Source: Chitinispirillaceae bacterium
GTDB taxonomy: Bacteria; Fibrobacterota; Chitinivibrionia; Chitinivibrionales; Chitinispirillaceae
DNA: 41,783 nt
Direction: 5' to 3'
NCBI GenBank assembly: GCA_016932075.1
Contig: JAFGDP010000088.1
Location: 1 to 41,783, forward strand
Part shown: piece by piece, positions 1 to 7,561 of the stretch
Position numbering within the stretch: the first letter of the stretch is position 1
Layout: each line of letters opens with the position of its first letter
Position numbers and translations under genes: made by a program
Notes under the pieces: model-generated
The model's database searches: none
Seen by the model: only the letters and a program-made list of their open reading frames with translations
What the model was told of the DNA's origin: nothing

Positions 1-949
1 AGAACGGCCCGCCGAAAAGCGCGGTGATGATCCCGACCGGAATCTCGGAAGGCGGCGCGAGAGTCCTTGCCAGCGTGTCGCTTACCACAAGAAAGGCGCC
101 GCCCAGCATGAAGGATGCCGCCCCGAGGAGCCGGTGGCGCGCGCCCGGGAGCACCAAACGGCACGCGTGGGGCGCAATGATCCCAACGAATCCGATCGGT
201 CCGCACACCGAAACGATGGCTCCGACCGCCAGGGCGGTCGCGACGATGAAAAGGTTGCGGCTCCGCGTGACATTAACGCCGCGAGAATGCGCGAGCGAAT
301 CGCCGGTTAGAAATTGATCCAGCTGCGGCATCAGGATAGCTGAAATACCGAGGAAGGCCAGGACTGGCACTGCCATGACCGCACAAAACGGATAACTGAC
401 CCCGTCAACGCCCCCCATGATCCATCGCATGATCTCAAACGATTGGCGCAGCGGACTGATATAGTGCAGAAACATGACGAGGCCGGAACAAACGGTCGCG
501 ACCACCACGCCTGCCAGAAGCAGGGTAATCGAATTGCTCTCCTTTGACCACGCAAAGGTGTACACCAGAAGCACCGCACCCACGGCTCCTGCAAACGACG
601 CCACCGATAGCGCAGAAATCACCAAGATACTGCTGCTGGCACCGGCGGTGATGCAGATCGCGGCGCCGAGTGATGCGCCGCCGGAAACCCCCAGTGTATA
701 GGGACTTGCCAAAGGATTGCGAAAGAGCGCCTGATAAATCATGCCGGCAACGGCCAGTCCGCCGCCGGCAATAAGCGCGGCGATGGTGCGCGGGATACGG
801 ATAAAATAAAAAATGTGGCGCAACTCTTCGCTGGACGCAAGGTCGCCCGGTGCGATAGTCGTGATTCCCAGAAAGGGGCACAGCACAAAGCACCCGCAGG
901 CAAAGACAGCCAGCGCGCCACCCCGCCATAGATACGTCTGCCGGTTCAC
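1..949 (-). CDS. btuC: BtuC/FecCD-family ABC transporter permease, partial (runs off left edge)
   Basis: Membrane permease of a vitamin B12/siderophore-type importer. The reading frame opens with GTG at 949-947, which overlaps the TGA stop of the upstream ATPase (946-948) in a GTGA coupling. It stays open for about 316 codons to the window edge, so only the last few dozen residues are missing. Typical FecCD features are visible: an N-terminal hydrophobic helix, then FIRIPRTIAALIAGGGLAVAG, the NPLASPYTLGVSGGASLG segment near residues 80-98, and a GPIGFVGIIAPHACR loop that contacts the ATPase coupling groove. The cobalamin riboswitch in front of the operon makes corrinoid the likely substrate. 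No substrate-binding protein gene is seen here. It may lie beyond the left edge or elsewhere. The family is certain; the substrate is inferred from the riboswitch. Confidence 0.9.
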   Translation of the reverse strand, partial: MNRQTYLWRGGALAVFACGCFVLCPFLGITTIAPGDLASSEELRHIFYFIRIPRTIAALIAGGGLAVAGMIYQALFRNPLASPYTLGVSGGASLGAAICITAGASSSILVISALSVASFAGAVGAVLLVYTFAWSKESNSITLLLAGVVVATVCSGLVMFLHYISPLRQSFEIMRWIMGGVDGVSYPFCAVMAVPVLAFLGISAILMPQLDQFLTGDSLAHSRGVNVTRSRNLFIVATALAVGAIVSVCGPIGFVGIIAPHACRLVLPGARHRLLGAASFMLGGAFLVVSDTLARTLAPPSEIPVGIITALFGGPF

Positions 950-1740
950 AGCGCCCCCCCCCAGGTACCGTACATGCGGCCCTGGTGTTTCTCGCCGGCA
1001 TAGCACTCGAATGGTATGCCGAACAAGGTCTCGAGGGCTTCCGGGCACCGCGCATCAAAGTCGCGTGCGGTTCCGGAAAAAAACACCTTTCCATCACAAA
1101 GCGCCAGAACGTGCGTACAGGAGGTGAGCGCCGTATTGATATCATGGGTGACCATGACCGTTGTGAGTTCTCTCATGGTGTGAGCGCTTTCGAGCGCACG
1201 TAAGAAATGGCGCTCGTGGGCCGGATCCAGAAAGGTTGTCGGCTCATCAAGTAAAAGCAGCGGCGTTTCCTGGGCAAGCGCCCCGGCTAAAAGCACTCGC
1301 TGCAATTCACCGCCGCTCAGGGTCGTCATCATCCGGTTGCCGAGGTCCCGGACTTCGCAGTATTCAAGCGCCTGCACGACCGCCTGCCGGTCATTGTCGC
1401 CGGGTATTCCAAAAAGACCCATGCGGGCATACCGCCCAAGCATGACAAAATCATATACCGTATAGGGAATCACGGCCTCGGCCTTCTGCTGCATATAGGC
1501 AATCTGACAGGCCCGCTGCCGTGAAGGATAATCGGCAACAGGCTTTCCGCGAAGGAGCACCGCGCCCCTGGCAGGCACGAGCAGACCGGCCAAGACTCTT
1601 ATGAGGGTGGACTTTCCGGTACCGTTTCGCCCGAGCACGGCCCAGCGCTGGTCCTCGTCAATCCGCACATCTACGCCTAGAAGTACCTCGCTCTTGCCAT
1701 AGCCGGCGGAAATACCGGCCACCTCAAGAAGGGGTGCCAT
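946..1740 (-). CDS. btuD: BtuD/FecE-type ABC transporter ATP-binding protein
   Basis: Cytoplasmic ATPase (264 aa) that powers the adjacent BtuC-type permease. Walker A (GRNGTGKST, about residues 38-46), the ABC signature LSGGELQRV, Walker B LLLLDEPTTFLD and the switch histidine in VMVTHDI are all present and intact. The N-terminus (LLEVAGISAGYGKSEVLLGVD) and length fit the FecE/BtuD importer class. It is the first gene after the cobalamin riboswitch, and its ATG follows the riboswitch 3' end directly. No good Shine-Dalgarno sequence is visible, so control may act on translation initiation, though this is inference. It is translationally coupled to the permease. A siderophore role is possible from the protein alone, but the B12 riboswitch favours cobalamin or cobinamide. 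Confidence 0.93.
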   Translation of the reverse strand: MAPLLEVAGISAGYGKSEVLLGVDVRIDEDQRWAVLGRNGTGKSTLIRVLAGLLVPARGAVLLRGKPVADYPSRQRACQIAYMQQKAEAVIPYTVYDFVMLGRYARMGLFGIPGDNDRQAVVQALEYCEVRDLGNRMMTTLSGGELQRVLLAGALAQETPLLLLDEPTTFLDPAHERHFLRALESAHTMRELTTVMVTHDINTALTSCTHVLALCDGKVFFSGTARDFDARCPEALETLFGIPFECYAGEKHQGRMYGTWGGAL

Positions 1741-1741
1741 G

Positions 1742-1884
1742 GTTACCAGCCGGGCTGTTTGAATAGAGTATGAAGATCATTATACAGGAGAACCACCCGC
1801 GAAACCGATAGCGGGATTACAGTGGCACGTCCGCTCCGGATTTGCACCGGTATTCCCCGGCGCCTGAAAAGAGAGTAATCAATC
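1742..1884 (-). ncRNA. Cobalamin (B12) riboswitch
   Basis: On the minus strand the leader carries the B12-riboswitch core in the right order: GGGGAATACCGGTGCAAATC, then GAGCGGACGTGCCACTGTAA (the B12 box GCCACTG with flanks), then a GC hairpin CCCGC-tatcggtttc-GCGGG. The 3' part (AGCCCGGCTGGTAACC) is a divergent form of the usual closing segment. It lies between a good promoter and the btuD start codon. The family normally represses when adenosylcobalamin is bound. Exact ends are estimated. Confidence 0.87.
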
Positions 1885-1891
1885 GATTGTG

Positions 1892-1920
1892 AAAATAGAA
1901 CGGATAAAAATACAAGTCAA
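1892..1920 (-). promoter_or_regulatory. Sigma-70-like promoter of the riboswitch-btuDC unit
   Basis: Minus-strand -35 TTGACT (1920-1915) and -10 TATTTT (1897-1892) are separated by 17 bp. The predicted transcription start falls at about 1885, immediately before the cobalamin riboswitch. Confidence 0.7.
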
Positions 1921-2067
1921 GTTGCTTCGGGAAACACTCCATCCCATGACGTTGCACCACGTGCCGATTACAAGTTCGGAAATCTTTCAAGGATCCTTTG
2001 CCCCTCTATTACTGTGAAAGAAAGTATTTTTACGCTTCTTTCATCAAACAACAAGGAGACGTTTCTG

Positions 2068-3576
2068 ATGTCCATCCCTTCTCCGGTACAGGAATATCTC
2101 AGGTCAGCAGGTCCCGGGCATATAAATCAGCATTTTCTGGGTTACATTGCGAATCTTTCAAGTGTCGCCTCTGTTGCCCCACTGGTCGCACGTTCCATCG
2201 TGCAAGAGCTGGCAGACCAACGCACCAATCTCAAGCTCATTGCAAGTGAAAACTACTGCTCGCTTGCAACACAACTTGCCTGTGGGAACCTGTTAACCGA
2301 CAAATATGCCGAAGGATTTCCGTTTCACCGGTTTTATGCAGGATGCGACAACATTGATGCTGTCGAGGACTATGCTGCGCGGCAGGCCTGCACGCTCTTC
2401 GGGTGCGAGCATGCGTATATCCAGCCGCACAGCGGCGCAGATGCCAACCTTATCGCCTACTGGGCCATACTCAATACACGCATTGAAATGCCTGCGCTCG
2501 GCACCATCAATCCGACAGACCTGTCGCGCGAGCAGTGGAACGCCCTCCGTCACAAGCTCGGCAATCAGCGGCTGCTCGGCATGGACTACTATTCCGGCGG
2601 CCATCTGACCCACGGATATCGTCATAACGTATCATCCCAGATGTTCGACGCCTATACCTATACGGTGGACCGTGAGACCAGACTGCTTGATTATGACGCT
2701 ATCGAAACAATGGCACTGGATATAAAACCGCTCATCCTGCTTGCCGGGTACAGCGCCTATCCGAGACACATCGACTTTGCGCGGATGCGTGCCATCGCCG
2801 ACAAGGCGGGGGCGGTATTCATGGTGGATATGGCCCATTTTGCCGGTCTCGTTGCCGGCGGTGTCTTTACCGGGAAACACAATCCCGTTCCCCACGCCCA
2901 CATGGTGACGTCAACCACCCACAAAACCCTGCGCGGGCCGCGCGGTGGTCTCATCCTCTGCGTCAAGGAGTTCGCCGAAAGTGTGAACAAAGGCTGCCCG
3001 CTGGTCATCGGCGGTCCCCTCGGCCACTGTATGGCCGCCAAGGCGGTTGCTTTGACCGAAGCAAACACTCCCGCGTTCAAGCAGTATGCCGCCGGCATTA
3101 CCGCCAATGCACAAGCGCTTGCCGAAGCATGCATACGAAACGGCATGACCGTTGCCACCGGCGGTACCGACAATCATCTCATGCTCATCAATGTAACGCC
3201 GTTCGGCCTTTCCGGCCGCCAGGCCGAGAGCGCGCTGCGCGAGTGCGGCATCACCTGCAACCGCAACTCCCTTCCCTTTGACCCGAACGGCCCCTGGTAC
3301 ACGAGCGGTTTGCGCATCGGCACTCCGGCTGTTACCACGCTCGGCATGGGGAGTAACGAAATGGAGGAAATCGCGTCGGTCATCAAGCTGGTTCTTGACA
3401 GCACAAAACCCGAAACCATAGCCGGCGGGGCCAATGCCGGAAAACCGAGCAAGGCGAAATACCGAATCGACGACCGAGCAAAGAACCAGGCTAAAAAAAG
3501 AATCGGCGCACTTTTATCACGCTTCCCGGTGTATCCGGAACTCGACCTGGCCTTCCTTCAAAAGCATTTCGGCTGA
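2068..3576 (+). CDS. glyA: Serine/glycine hydroxymethyltransferase, long form
   Basis: PLP enzyme that interconverts serine and glycine with transfer of a one-carbon unit to tetrahydrofolate. I chose ATG 2068 because AAGGAG lies 8 bp before it; an in-frame ATG at 2014 would add 18 residues without a ribosome site. The product is 502 aa, about 80 longer than E. coli GlyA, and resembles the long chlamydial/spirochaetal form. Visible motifs are LIASENY near residue 55, the YAEGFPFHRFYAGCD substrate segment, HSGADAN, VDMAHFAGLVAGG, and STTHKTLRGPRGG with the Schiff-base lysine at K286. The C-terminal HLMLINVT and RIGTPAVTTLGM blocks are also present. It diverges from the cobalamin operon and appears monocistronic. 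Function is near certain; lineage placement by length is inference. Confidence 0.96.
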   Translation: MSIPSPVQEYLRSAGPGHINQHFLGYIANLSSVASVAPLVARSIVQELADQRTNLKLIASENYCSLATQLACGNLLTDKYAEGFPFHRFYAGCDNIDAVEDYAARQACTLFGCEHAYIQPHSGADANLIAYWAILNTRIEMPALGTINPTDLSREQWNALRHKLGNQRLLGMDYYSGGHLTHGYRHNVSSQMFDAYTYTVDRETRLLDYDAIETMALDIKPLILLAGYSAYPRHIDFARMRAIADKAGAVFMVDMAHFAGLVAGGVFTGKHNPVPHAHMVTSTTHKTLRGPRGGLILCVKEFAESVNKGCPLVIGGPLGHCMAAKAVALTEANTPAFKQYAAGITANAQALAEACIRNGMTVATGGTDNHLMLINVTPFGLSGRQAESALRECGITCNRNSLPFDPNGPWYTSGLRIGTPAVTTLGMGSNEMEEIASVIKLVLDSTKPETIAGGANAGKPSKAKYRIDDRAKNQAKKRIGALLSRFPVYPELDLAFLQKHFG

Positions 3577-3633
3577 AACCGCTCCCCCGCTGCTCTCCGT
3601 ATAGGGATGCGGCAATGTATCTGCCGGGTGCTG

Positions 3634-4392
3634 CTACAGTTTTATTTTCTTGTACCCTGCAGGGATGTCATAGCCGTCTTTGGGGGGTGGAGCTTTTTCC
3701 TTTATTTCAAGCAGCTCTATCGTGCTTTTTTTCGGCATGCCCTGCAACTGGTTGGATATGATCATCCGAACCATGAATCCATTGATCTTTTCCATCTCCT
3801 TGGTGACCTCGTCCAGGCCCGGGATTTTTGTCAGAAACATGTTCATGAAATTGTTGTACAGCTTATAGTCGACCTTAATGTCCGGGCTTGCCCACACCTC
3901 CGAGTCCATGGTCACGCCGGCAATGGAGGTGGTCAGAAGATATTTCAGCGCATTCCATTTTCTTATCTTTTTCTTTTCAGCCGTCGCCTTGACCGTGAAC
4001 GTCGGCTTCATCATTGCGGTCATCTGTTCCATCATGGCAGCCATCTGTTTTTTAGCCTCGTCATCCATCTCGTCATCACCCATGGATTGCTTCATGAGGG
4101 ACTGGACATCCATGACCGGCATCTCGGTATAAGTCTTGCTTTTGTGGCAAAGCATGGTCATGTTTTTGGTATCGAAATTGAAGAGAATCGTGGTATCGGC
4201 CGTATGGTCGATCCGGGCACGATTCTTCGAATACCAAGCCGTTGACACATAGTCAATGGCCGGGACCTTTTCTTCCTTGATGGTATATGCATCGGTATGG
4301 TAGTGCTGTTTCAGATACACATCCGCCGTCACCTGAACAGCAACGCCCGCCATACAAGCCATCATCAGGGACACAATTATTATACCGCGCAT
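3634..4392 (-). CDS. Secreted protein of unknown function (DUF4412-like)
   Basis: 252-aa exported protein. ATG 4392 is chosen because GGGAGG sits 6 bp upstream and a clear signal peptide follows (MRGIIIVSLMMACMAGVAVQ, with cleavage probably after VTA). The mature part is rich in beta-prone segments such as YYxxNRARIDH, TTILFNFDTKNMTMLCHKSKTYTEMP and STIELLEIKEK, around a methionine-rich stretch (residues about 110-145: DDEMDDEAKKQMAAMMEQM). The layout resembles DUF4412 or LolA-fold periplasmic proteins that report on a hydrophobic or metal ligand, but this is a weak resemblance and no catalytic motif is visible. It is convergent with glyA and divergent from the HU gene. Coding is confident; function is unknown. 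Confidence 0.85.
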   Translation of the reverse strand: MRGIIIVSLMMACMAGVAVQVTADVYLKQHYHTDAYTIKEEKVPAIDYVSTAWYSKNRARIDHTADTTILFNFDTKNMTMLCHKSKTYTEMPVMDVQSLMKQSMGDDEMDDEAKKQMAAMMEQMTAMMKPTFTVKATAEKKKIRKWNALKYLLTTSIAGVTMDSEVWASPDIKVDYKLYNNFMNMFLTKIPGLDEVTKEMEKINGFMVRMIISNQLQGMPKKSTIELLEIKEKAPPPKDGYDIPAGYKKIKL

Positions 4393-4547
4393 GGAGACCC
4401 TCCCTTTGCTGTTGACAGAGAAACATATCCGGAACACCGGATACCCGCCACCCGGCATTCCGGGAACACTCCTGCAAATACTTTATGGGACGCCCTTTCT
4501 GCCACTTCCCCGACACTTTGCCCGACCGGCCTGCACGTTTTATTTCC

Positions 4548-4577
4548 TTTACAACGTTCCCAGCATTAATTTATACT
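4548..4577 (+). promoter_or_regulatory. Sigma-70-like promoter of the HU gene
   Basis: -35 TTTACA (4548-4553) and -10 TATACT (4572-4577) have an 18-bp spacer, giving a leader of about 47 nt before the HU start codon. Confidence 0.6.
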
Positions 4578-4631
4578 CTCATCATATCAAATGTGCGTCT
4601 TCACTACACACTTTCAACAAAAGGGGTAGAC

Positions 4632-4925
4632 ATGGCAGGGAAAAGCTTAACCCAATCCCAGATTGTTGCCAAGCTGGCGGAGGGTAATGACCTCTCCAAA
4701 AAACAGGTAAAAGGCCTTCTCGACAGCGTGGCTGCACTCGCTTACAAAGAGGCGAAAAACGGTTTCACCGTGCCCGGCCTGGGCAAACTCGTTCTTGTCG
4801 ATCGCAAAGCTCGGATCGGCCGCAATCCGGCTACCGGCGAACCGATCAAGATCCCGGCCAAGAAAGTCGTGAAGTTCCGCGTCGCCAAGGCGGCGAAAGA
4901 GGCGATTACCGGCAAGAAAAAGTAA
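4632..4925 (+). CDS. HU/IHF-family histone-like DNA-binding protein
   Basis: 97-aa nucleoid protein that bends DNA non-specifically as a dimer. The alpha-helical body (QIVAKLAEGNDLSKKQVKGLLDSV) is followed by the beta-ribbon arm. The arm carries the family signature GFTVPGLGKLVLVDRKARIG and RNPATGEPIKIPAKKVVKF, including the intercalating proline of RNPATGE. The N-terminus has a short MAGKSLT extension and the C-terminus a lysine tail (ITGKKK). AAGGGG lies about 5 bp upstream of ATG 4632. A promoter precedes the gene and a strong terminator follows, so it is a single-gene unit. This arm-motif version is common in FCB-group and planctomycete HU paralogues. Confidence 0.95.
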   Translation: MAGKSLTQSQIVAKLAEGNDLSKKQVKGLLDSVAALAYKEAKNGFTVPGLGKLVLVDRKARIGRNPATGEPIKIPAKKVVKFRVAKAAKEAITGKKK

Positions 4926-4944
4926 CCTGCAACGCCGTCGTAAA

Positions 4945-4972
4945 AGGCCCTGTCGCACAGGGCCTTTTTTTT
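4945..4972 (+). terminator. Rho-independent terminator of the HU gene
   Basis: Perfect 9-bp stem AGGCCCTGT / ACAGGGCCT with loop CGC, followed by eight T residues, 19 bp after the HU stop codon. Confidence 0.92.
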
Positions 4973-5021
4973 GCCCATATCCTGTTGTACCTTCTCCGTA
5001 ACGAGCCAATAGTAAAATAGT

Positions 5022-5049
5022 TTGACTTTTTCGACGTTTTTATTATATT
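5022..5049 (+). promoter_or_regulatory. Promoter upstream of the sodium:solute symporter
   Basis: -35 TTGACT (5022-5027) and -10 TATATT (5044-5049) with a 16-bp spacer. Transcription from here would give an unusually long leader of about 230 nt. The leader holds a 6-bp GTGCGC/GCGCAC hairpin (5106-5134) and an unconvincing 37-codon ORF starting near 5156. Confidence 0.6.
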
Positions 5050-5284
5050 AACAATGCTTCATGCTTGTTTTCCGTCCTGCTGTTTACACTTTTGTCAAAT
5101 AGAACGTGCGCGGCGAAATTTGATAACGGCGCACAAGGGGCGTTAGCCACACGACATGAAAGGAGCTGCTTGCATCGATGCGCATTCGTGTACCGGTTCT
5201 GATGGAACGAACTTTCTGTTTATCGCATACTCCCCAGTTCCCCGACAATCCAACCTTTTTTATTTATAATAAGGAGTCGCGTCT

Positions 5285-6991
5285 ATGAGCTCTGGTTCTG
5301 TTTTTAATGCTGTTGACTGGATTGCCATCGTCCTTTTTCTTTTGGGCATGCTTGCTATTGTATGGGCTTCCGTGCGGAAAAAAGCAAAAGACGGCGAGGA
5401 CTACTTCCTTTCCGCCCGTGACGAAAAGTGGCTCACCATCGGCACCTCAATTTACACGTCAAACATCGGCTCCGAGCACCTTGTGGGACTTGCCGGTGCC
5501 GGTTTTGCCACGGGTCTTGCAATGGCCCACTGGGAAATTCAGGCGTGGATCATCCTGATTTTAGGGTGGGTGTTCGTACCCATCTACGATCGTATGAAAG
5601 TCTTTACCATGCCGGAATTCCTCGAACTGCGTTTCTCGCGGGGATCCCGGTCGATCCTGAGTGTCCTCACCATAGTAGCACTGGTGCTCACCAAACTTGC
5701 CGCGACCGTCTATGCGGCAGATGTGGTCTTCAAGGTATTTCTCGGCCGCGAGTCCATGATGATATTCGGGCAACAAGTAGACCTGTTCTGGATTATCGCC
5801 TTCGGCCTCTGCGTTGCTACCGGTGTTTATACCGCCATCGGCGGTCTGCGTGTCATCATGTACACCGCTGTACTTCAAACACCGGTTCTGCTTCTCGGCT
5901 CTATATGTATGGTAATCATGGGTCTTTTCAAGCTCGGCGACGGTAATCTGATCGTCGGCTGGCAGACCATGCTCACGGCTGTTGGAGACAATATCCATCT
6001 TGTCCGACCTCTGGCAGACAAGGAGTTCCCGTGGCTAGCGGTTCTGCCCGGATCGGCCATTATCGGATTCTGGTACTGGTGTACCGACCAATACATCGTG
6101 CAGCGTGTCCTTGCCGGGAAAAACCAGCAGGAGAGCCGGCGCGGAAGCATTCTCGCTGCCTACCTAAAACTGACGCCGGTATTCATTTTCATGATCCCCG
6201 GCATGATTGCCTTTGCGCTTACCAAAATGGCTGAAAGCGGTTTTGCCACCAGCGGCGACGCTGCCTATACCTCCATGGTCTCTCAGATCCTGCCGCATGG
6301 TATCCGCGGTATTGTCGCGTGCGGCATGCTTGCATCGCTTATGGCTTCACTTGCGTCAAAGTTCAACGCTTCGGCAACGCTGTTCACGGTTGATTTTTAC
6401 CAGAAATGGCACCCGACCGCCTCCGGCCCTACTCAAGTGCTTGTGGGACGTATTGCTACCGGCGTTATTGTTGCCGTGAGTATTCTCTGGATTCCGGTTA
6501 TGAAGACCCTTGGAAAAAACCTCTACGAGTACCTGCAAAGTGTTCAAGGGTATATGTCGCCGGCAATCGCCGTGCTGTTCGTGGCCGGCATTTTCTGGAA
6601 AAGGACCACGGCGCCTGCCGCTTTCTGGTCGTTCCTGATAGGCGGCCTGGGCGGCCTTTTACGGCTGGGACTCGACCTGCTGATCGACCGGCCTCTCAAG
6701 GAAGGCATCGCTACTGCAGAAGCACTTCAGGGTCAATACGGGTTCCTGTTCACCATCCAGCAGATCCACTGGCTCTATTACGCCGAGGTCCTGCTCTTTG
6801 TCACGATTGCCCTGATCGTTATCATCAGCCTGCTTACCAAACCGCCGGCAACGGAAAAATTGCGCTGTACCGCCTATGGTGCTACACCCGAGGAAAAGGT
6901 TGCTACGCGGGCAAGCTGGAACAAGTGGGATGTGATTCACTCACTCATTGTCTGCGGTGTTGTCGTAATATTCTACTGGAGTTTCTGGTAA
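5285..6991 (+). CDS. Sodium:solute symporter (SSS/SGLT family)
   Basis: 568-aa inner-membrane transporter with about 14 hydrophobic segments. It uses the sodium gradient to import a small solute. SGLT-like landmarks are present: TSIYTSNIGSEHLVGLAGAG in TM1, VFTMPEFLELRFSRGSRS, TAIGGLRVIMYTAVLQT, and LASLMASLASKFNASATLFT with the Na2-site serines in TM8. Overall it looks closer to the SGLT (sugar, inositol) branch than to PutP or PanF, but the substrate cannot be read from sequence. AAGGAG lies 9 bp before ATG 5285. The gene is flanked by its own promoter and a terminator, so it is monocistronic. The last segment (VIHSLIVCGVVVIFYWSFW) is a final membrane helix. Confidence 0.93.
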   Translation: MSSGSVFNAVDWIAIVLFLLGMLAIVWASVRKKAKDGEDYFLSARDEKWLTIGTSIYTSNIGSEHLVGLAGAGFATGLAMAHWEIQAWIILILGWVFVPIYDRMKVFTMPEFLELRFSRGSRSILSVLTIVALVLTKLAATVYAADVVFKVFLGRESMMIFGQQVDLFWIIAFGLCVATGVYTAIGGLRVIMYTAVLQTPVLLLGSICMVIMGLFKLGDGNLIVGWQTMLTAVGDNIHLVRPLADKEFPWLAVLPGSAIIGFWYWCTDQYIVQRVLAGKNQQESRRGSILAAYLKLTPVFIFMIPGMIAFALTKMAESGFATSGDAAYTSMVSQILPHGIRGIVACGMLASLMASLASKFNASATLFTVDFYQKWHPTASGPTQVLVGRIATGVIVAVSILWIPVMKTLGKNLYEYLQSVQGYMSPAIAVLFVAGIFWKRTTAPAAFWSFLIGGLGGLLRLGLDLLIDRPLKEGIATAEALQGQYGFLFTIQQIHWLYYAEVLLFVTIALIVIISLLTKPPATEKLRCTAYGATPEEKVATRASWNKWDVIHSLIVCGVVVIFYWSFW

Positions 6992-7019
6992 TAAACGGCT
7001 ACCACAAGGTCTGTTTAAA

Positions 7020-7052
7020 GGGGTTCGATCCATGATCGGGCCCCTGTTTTTT
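7020..7052 (+). terminator. Rho-independent terminator of the symporter gene
   Basis: Stem GGGGTTCGATC / GATCGGGCCCC (two G-T wobbles, loop CAT) is followed by TGTTTTTT, 28 bp after the symporter stop codon. Confidence 0.85.
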
Positions 7053-7106
7053 CAGGGCGATAACGATTTGCAATTTCCTTAACGACAAACGGTTAGGATA
7101 TTCCGG

Positions 7107-7136
7107 TTGTAGAAACCGCCCCTTTGGTGGTATAAT
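7107..7136 (+). promoter_or_regulatory. Promoter of the mini flagellar rod gene
   Basis: -35 TTGTAG (7107-7112) and consensus -10 TATAAT (7131-7136) with an 18-bp spacer, 44 bp before the start codon. It is sigma-70-like rather than the sigma-28 or sigma-54 type usual for flagellar genes. Confidence 0.65.
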
Positions 7137-7179
7137 CAAATAGAAACTAGGCTTTTGCTTTCAACGAGCGAGGATTCGC

Positions 7180-7497
7180 ATGAGTCTTTCATTTGACCCT
7201 TCCATTAGCGCGCTTAAAGCGGCAACGACCCGTCATGCCGTCTCCGCCCACGATATTGCTAATGTCAACACACCGGGATTTTGGCAGACAAACGTTTACC
7301 AGACTGACATGAAGCCCTCTGGCACGCGTATCTCCCATCTTGAGCGCACAACGGCCCCGAGCCCTGACCTGTCGGGCACCGATTTAGCTGAAGAGGTGAA
7401 GGAGCAGAAAATAAGCAAGAATGATTTTCAGGCCAATCTGCGTGTGATCAAAGTCAGAGACGAGATGACCCGGGATCTGTTGGATTTATTCGCGTAA
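7180..7497 (+). CDS. Miniature flagellar basal-body rod/hook-family protein
   Basis: 105-aa protein carrying both conserved ends of the flagellar axial family. The N-terminal part has the rod motif (SISALKAATTRHAVSAHDIA followed by NVNTPGF, equivalent to ANxxTPGY). The C-terminal part has the TDLAEEVKEQKISKNDFQAN motif and the coiled-coil heptad end (VIKVRDEMTRDLLDLFA). Between them there are only about 40 residues, so it is shorter than FlgB or FlgC (about 130-150 aa) and lacks most of the surface domain. GCGAGGA lies 7 bp before the ATG. No other flagellar gene is nearby. It could be a minimal FlgB/FlgC homologue or an accessory rod component. Family assignment is good; the exact role is open. 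Confidence 0.82.
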   Translation: MSLSFDPSISALKAATTRHAVSAHDIANVNTPGFWQTNVYQTDMKPSGTRISHLERTTAPSPDLSGTDLAEEVKEQKISKNDFQANLRVIKVRDEMTRDLLDLFA

Positions 7498-7526
7498 CAC
7501 CCGCCACGAATTGCGGATTTCAGATT

Positions 7527-7543
7527 GCAGAATAAAATTCTGC
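7527..7543. repeat. Short perfect inverted repeat between convergent genes
   Basis: GCAGAAT-AAA-ATTCTGC lies between the convergent rod gene and the pseudouridine synthase gene. It has no T-run on either side, so it is at best a weak terminator. The sequence before it (TTGCGGATTTCAGATTGCAG) resembles the ATTGCAGATTG repeat at 27.4 kb. Confidence 0.5.
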
Positions 7544-7561
7544 GCGCCTGGATACTGTTTT

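Noticed and set aside
1..949. Apparent fragmentation of the left-edge gene into several short open frames, suggesting a pseudogene
   Set aside because: Starting at GTG 949 the permease frame is open to the window edge. The fragments are other frames; there is no frameshift.
7018..7050. GGTTCGATCC, a tRNA T-arm-like word
   Set aside because: The sequence forms one arm of a terminator hairpin followed by a T-run. No acceptor, D or anticodon stem can be drawn around it.
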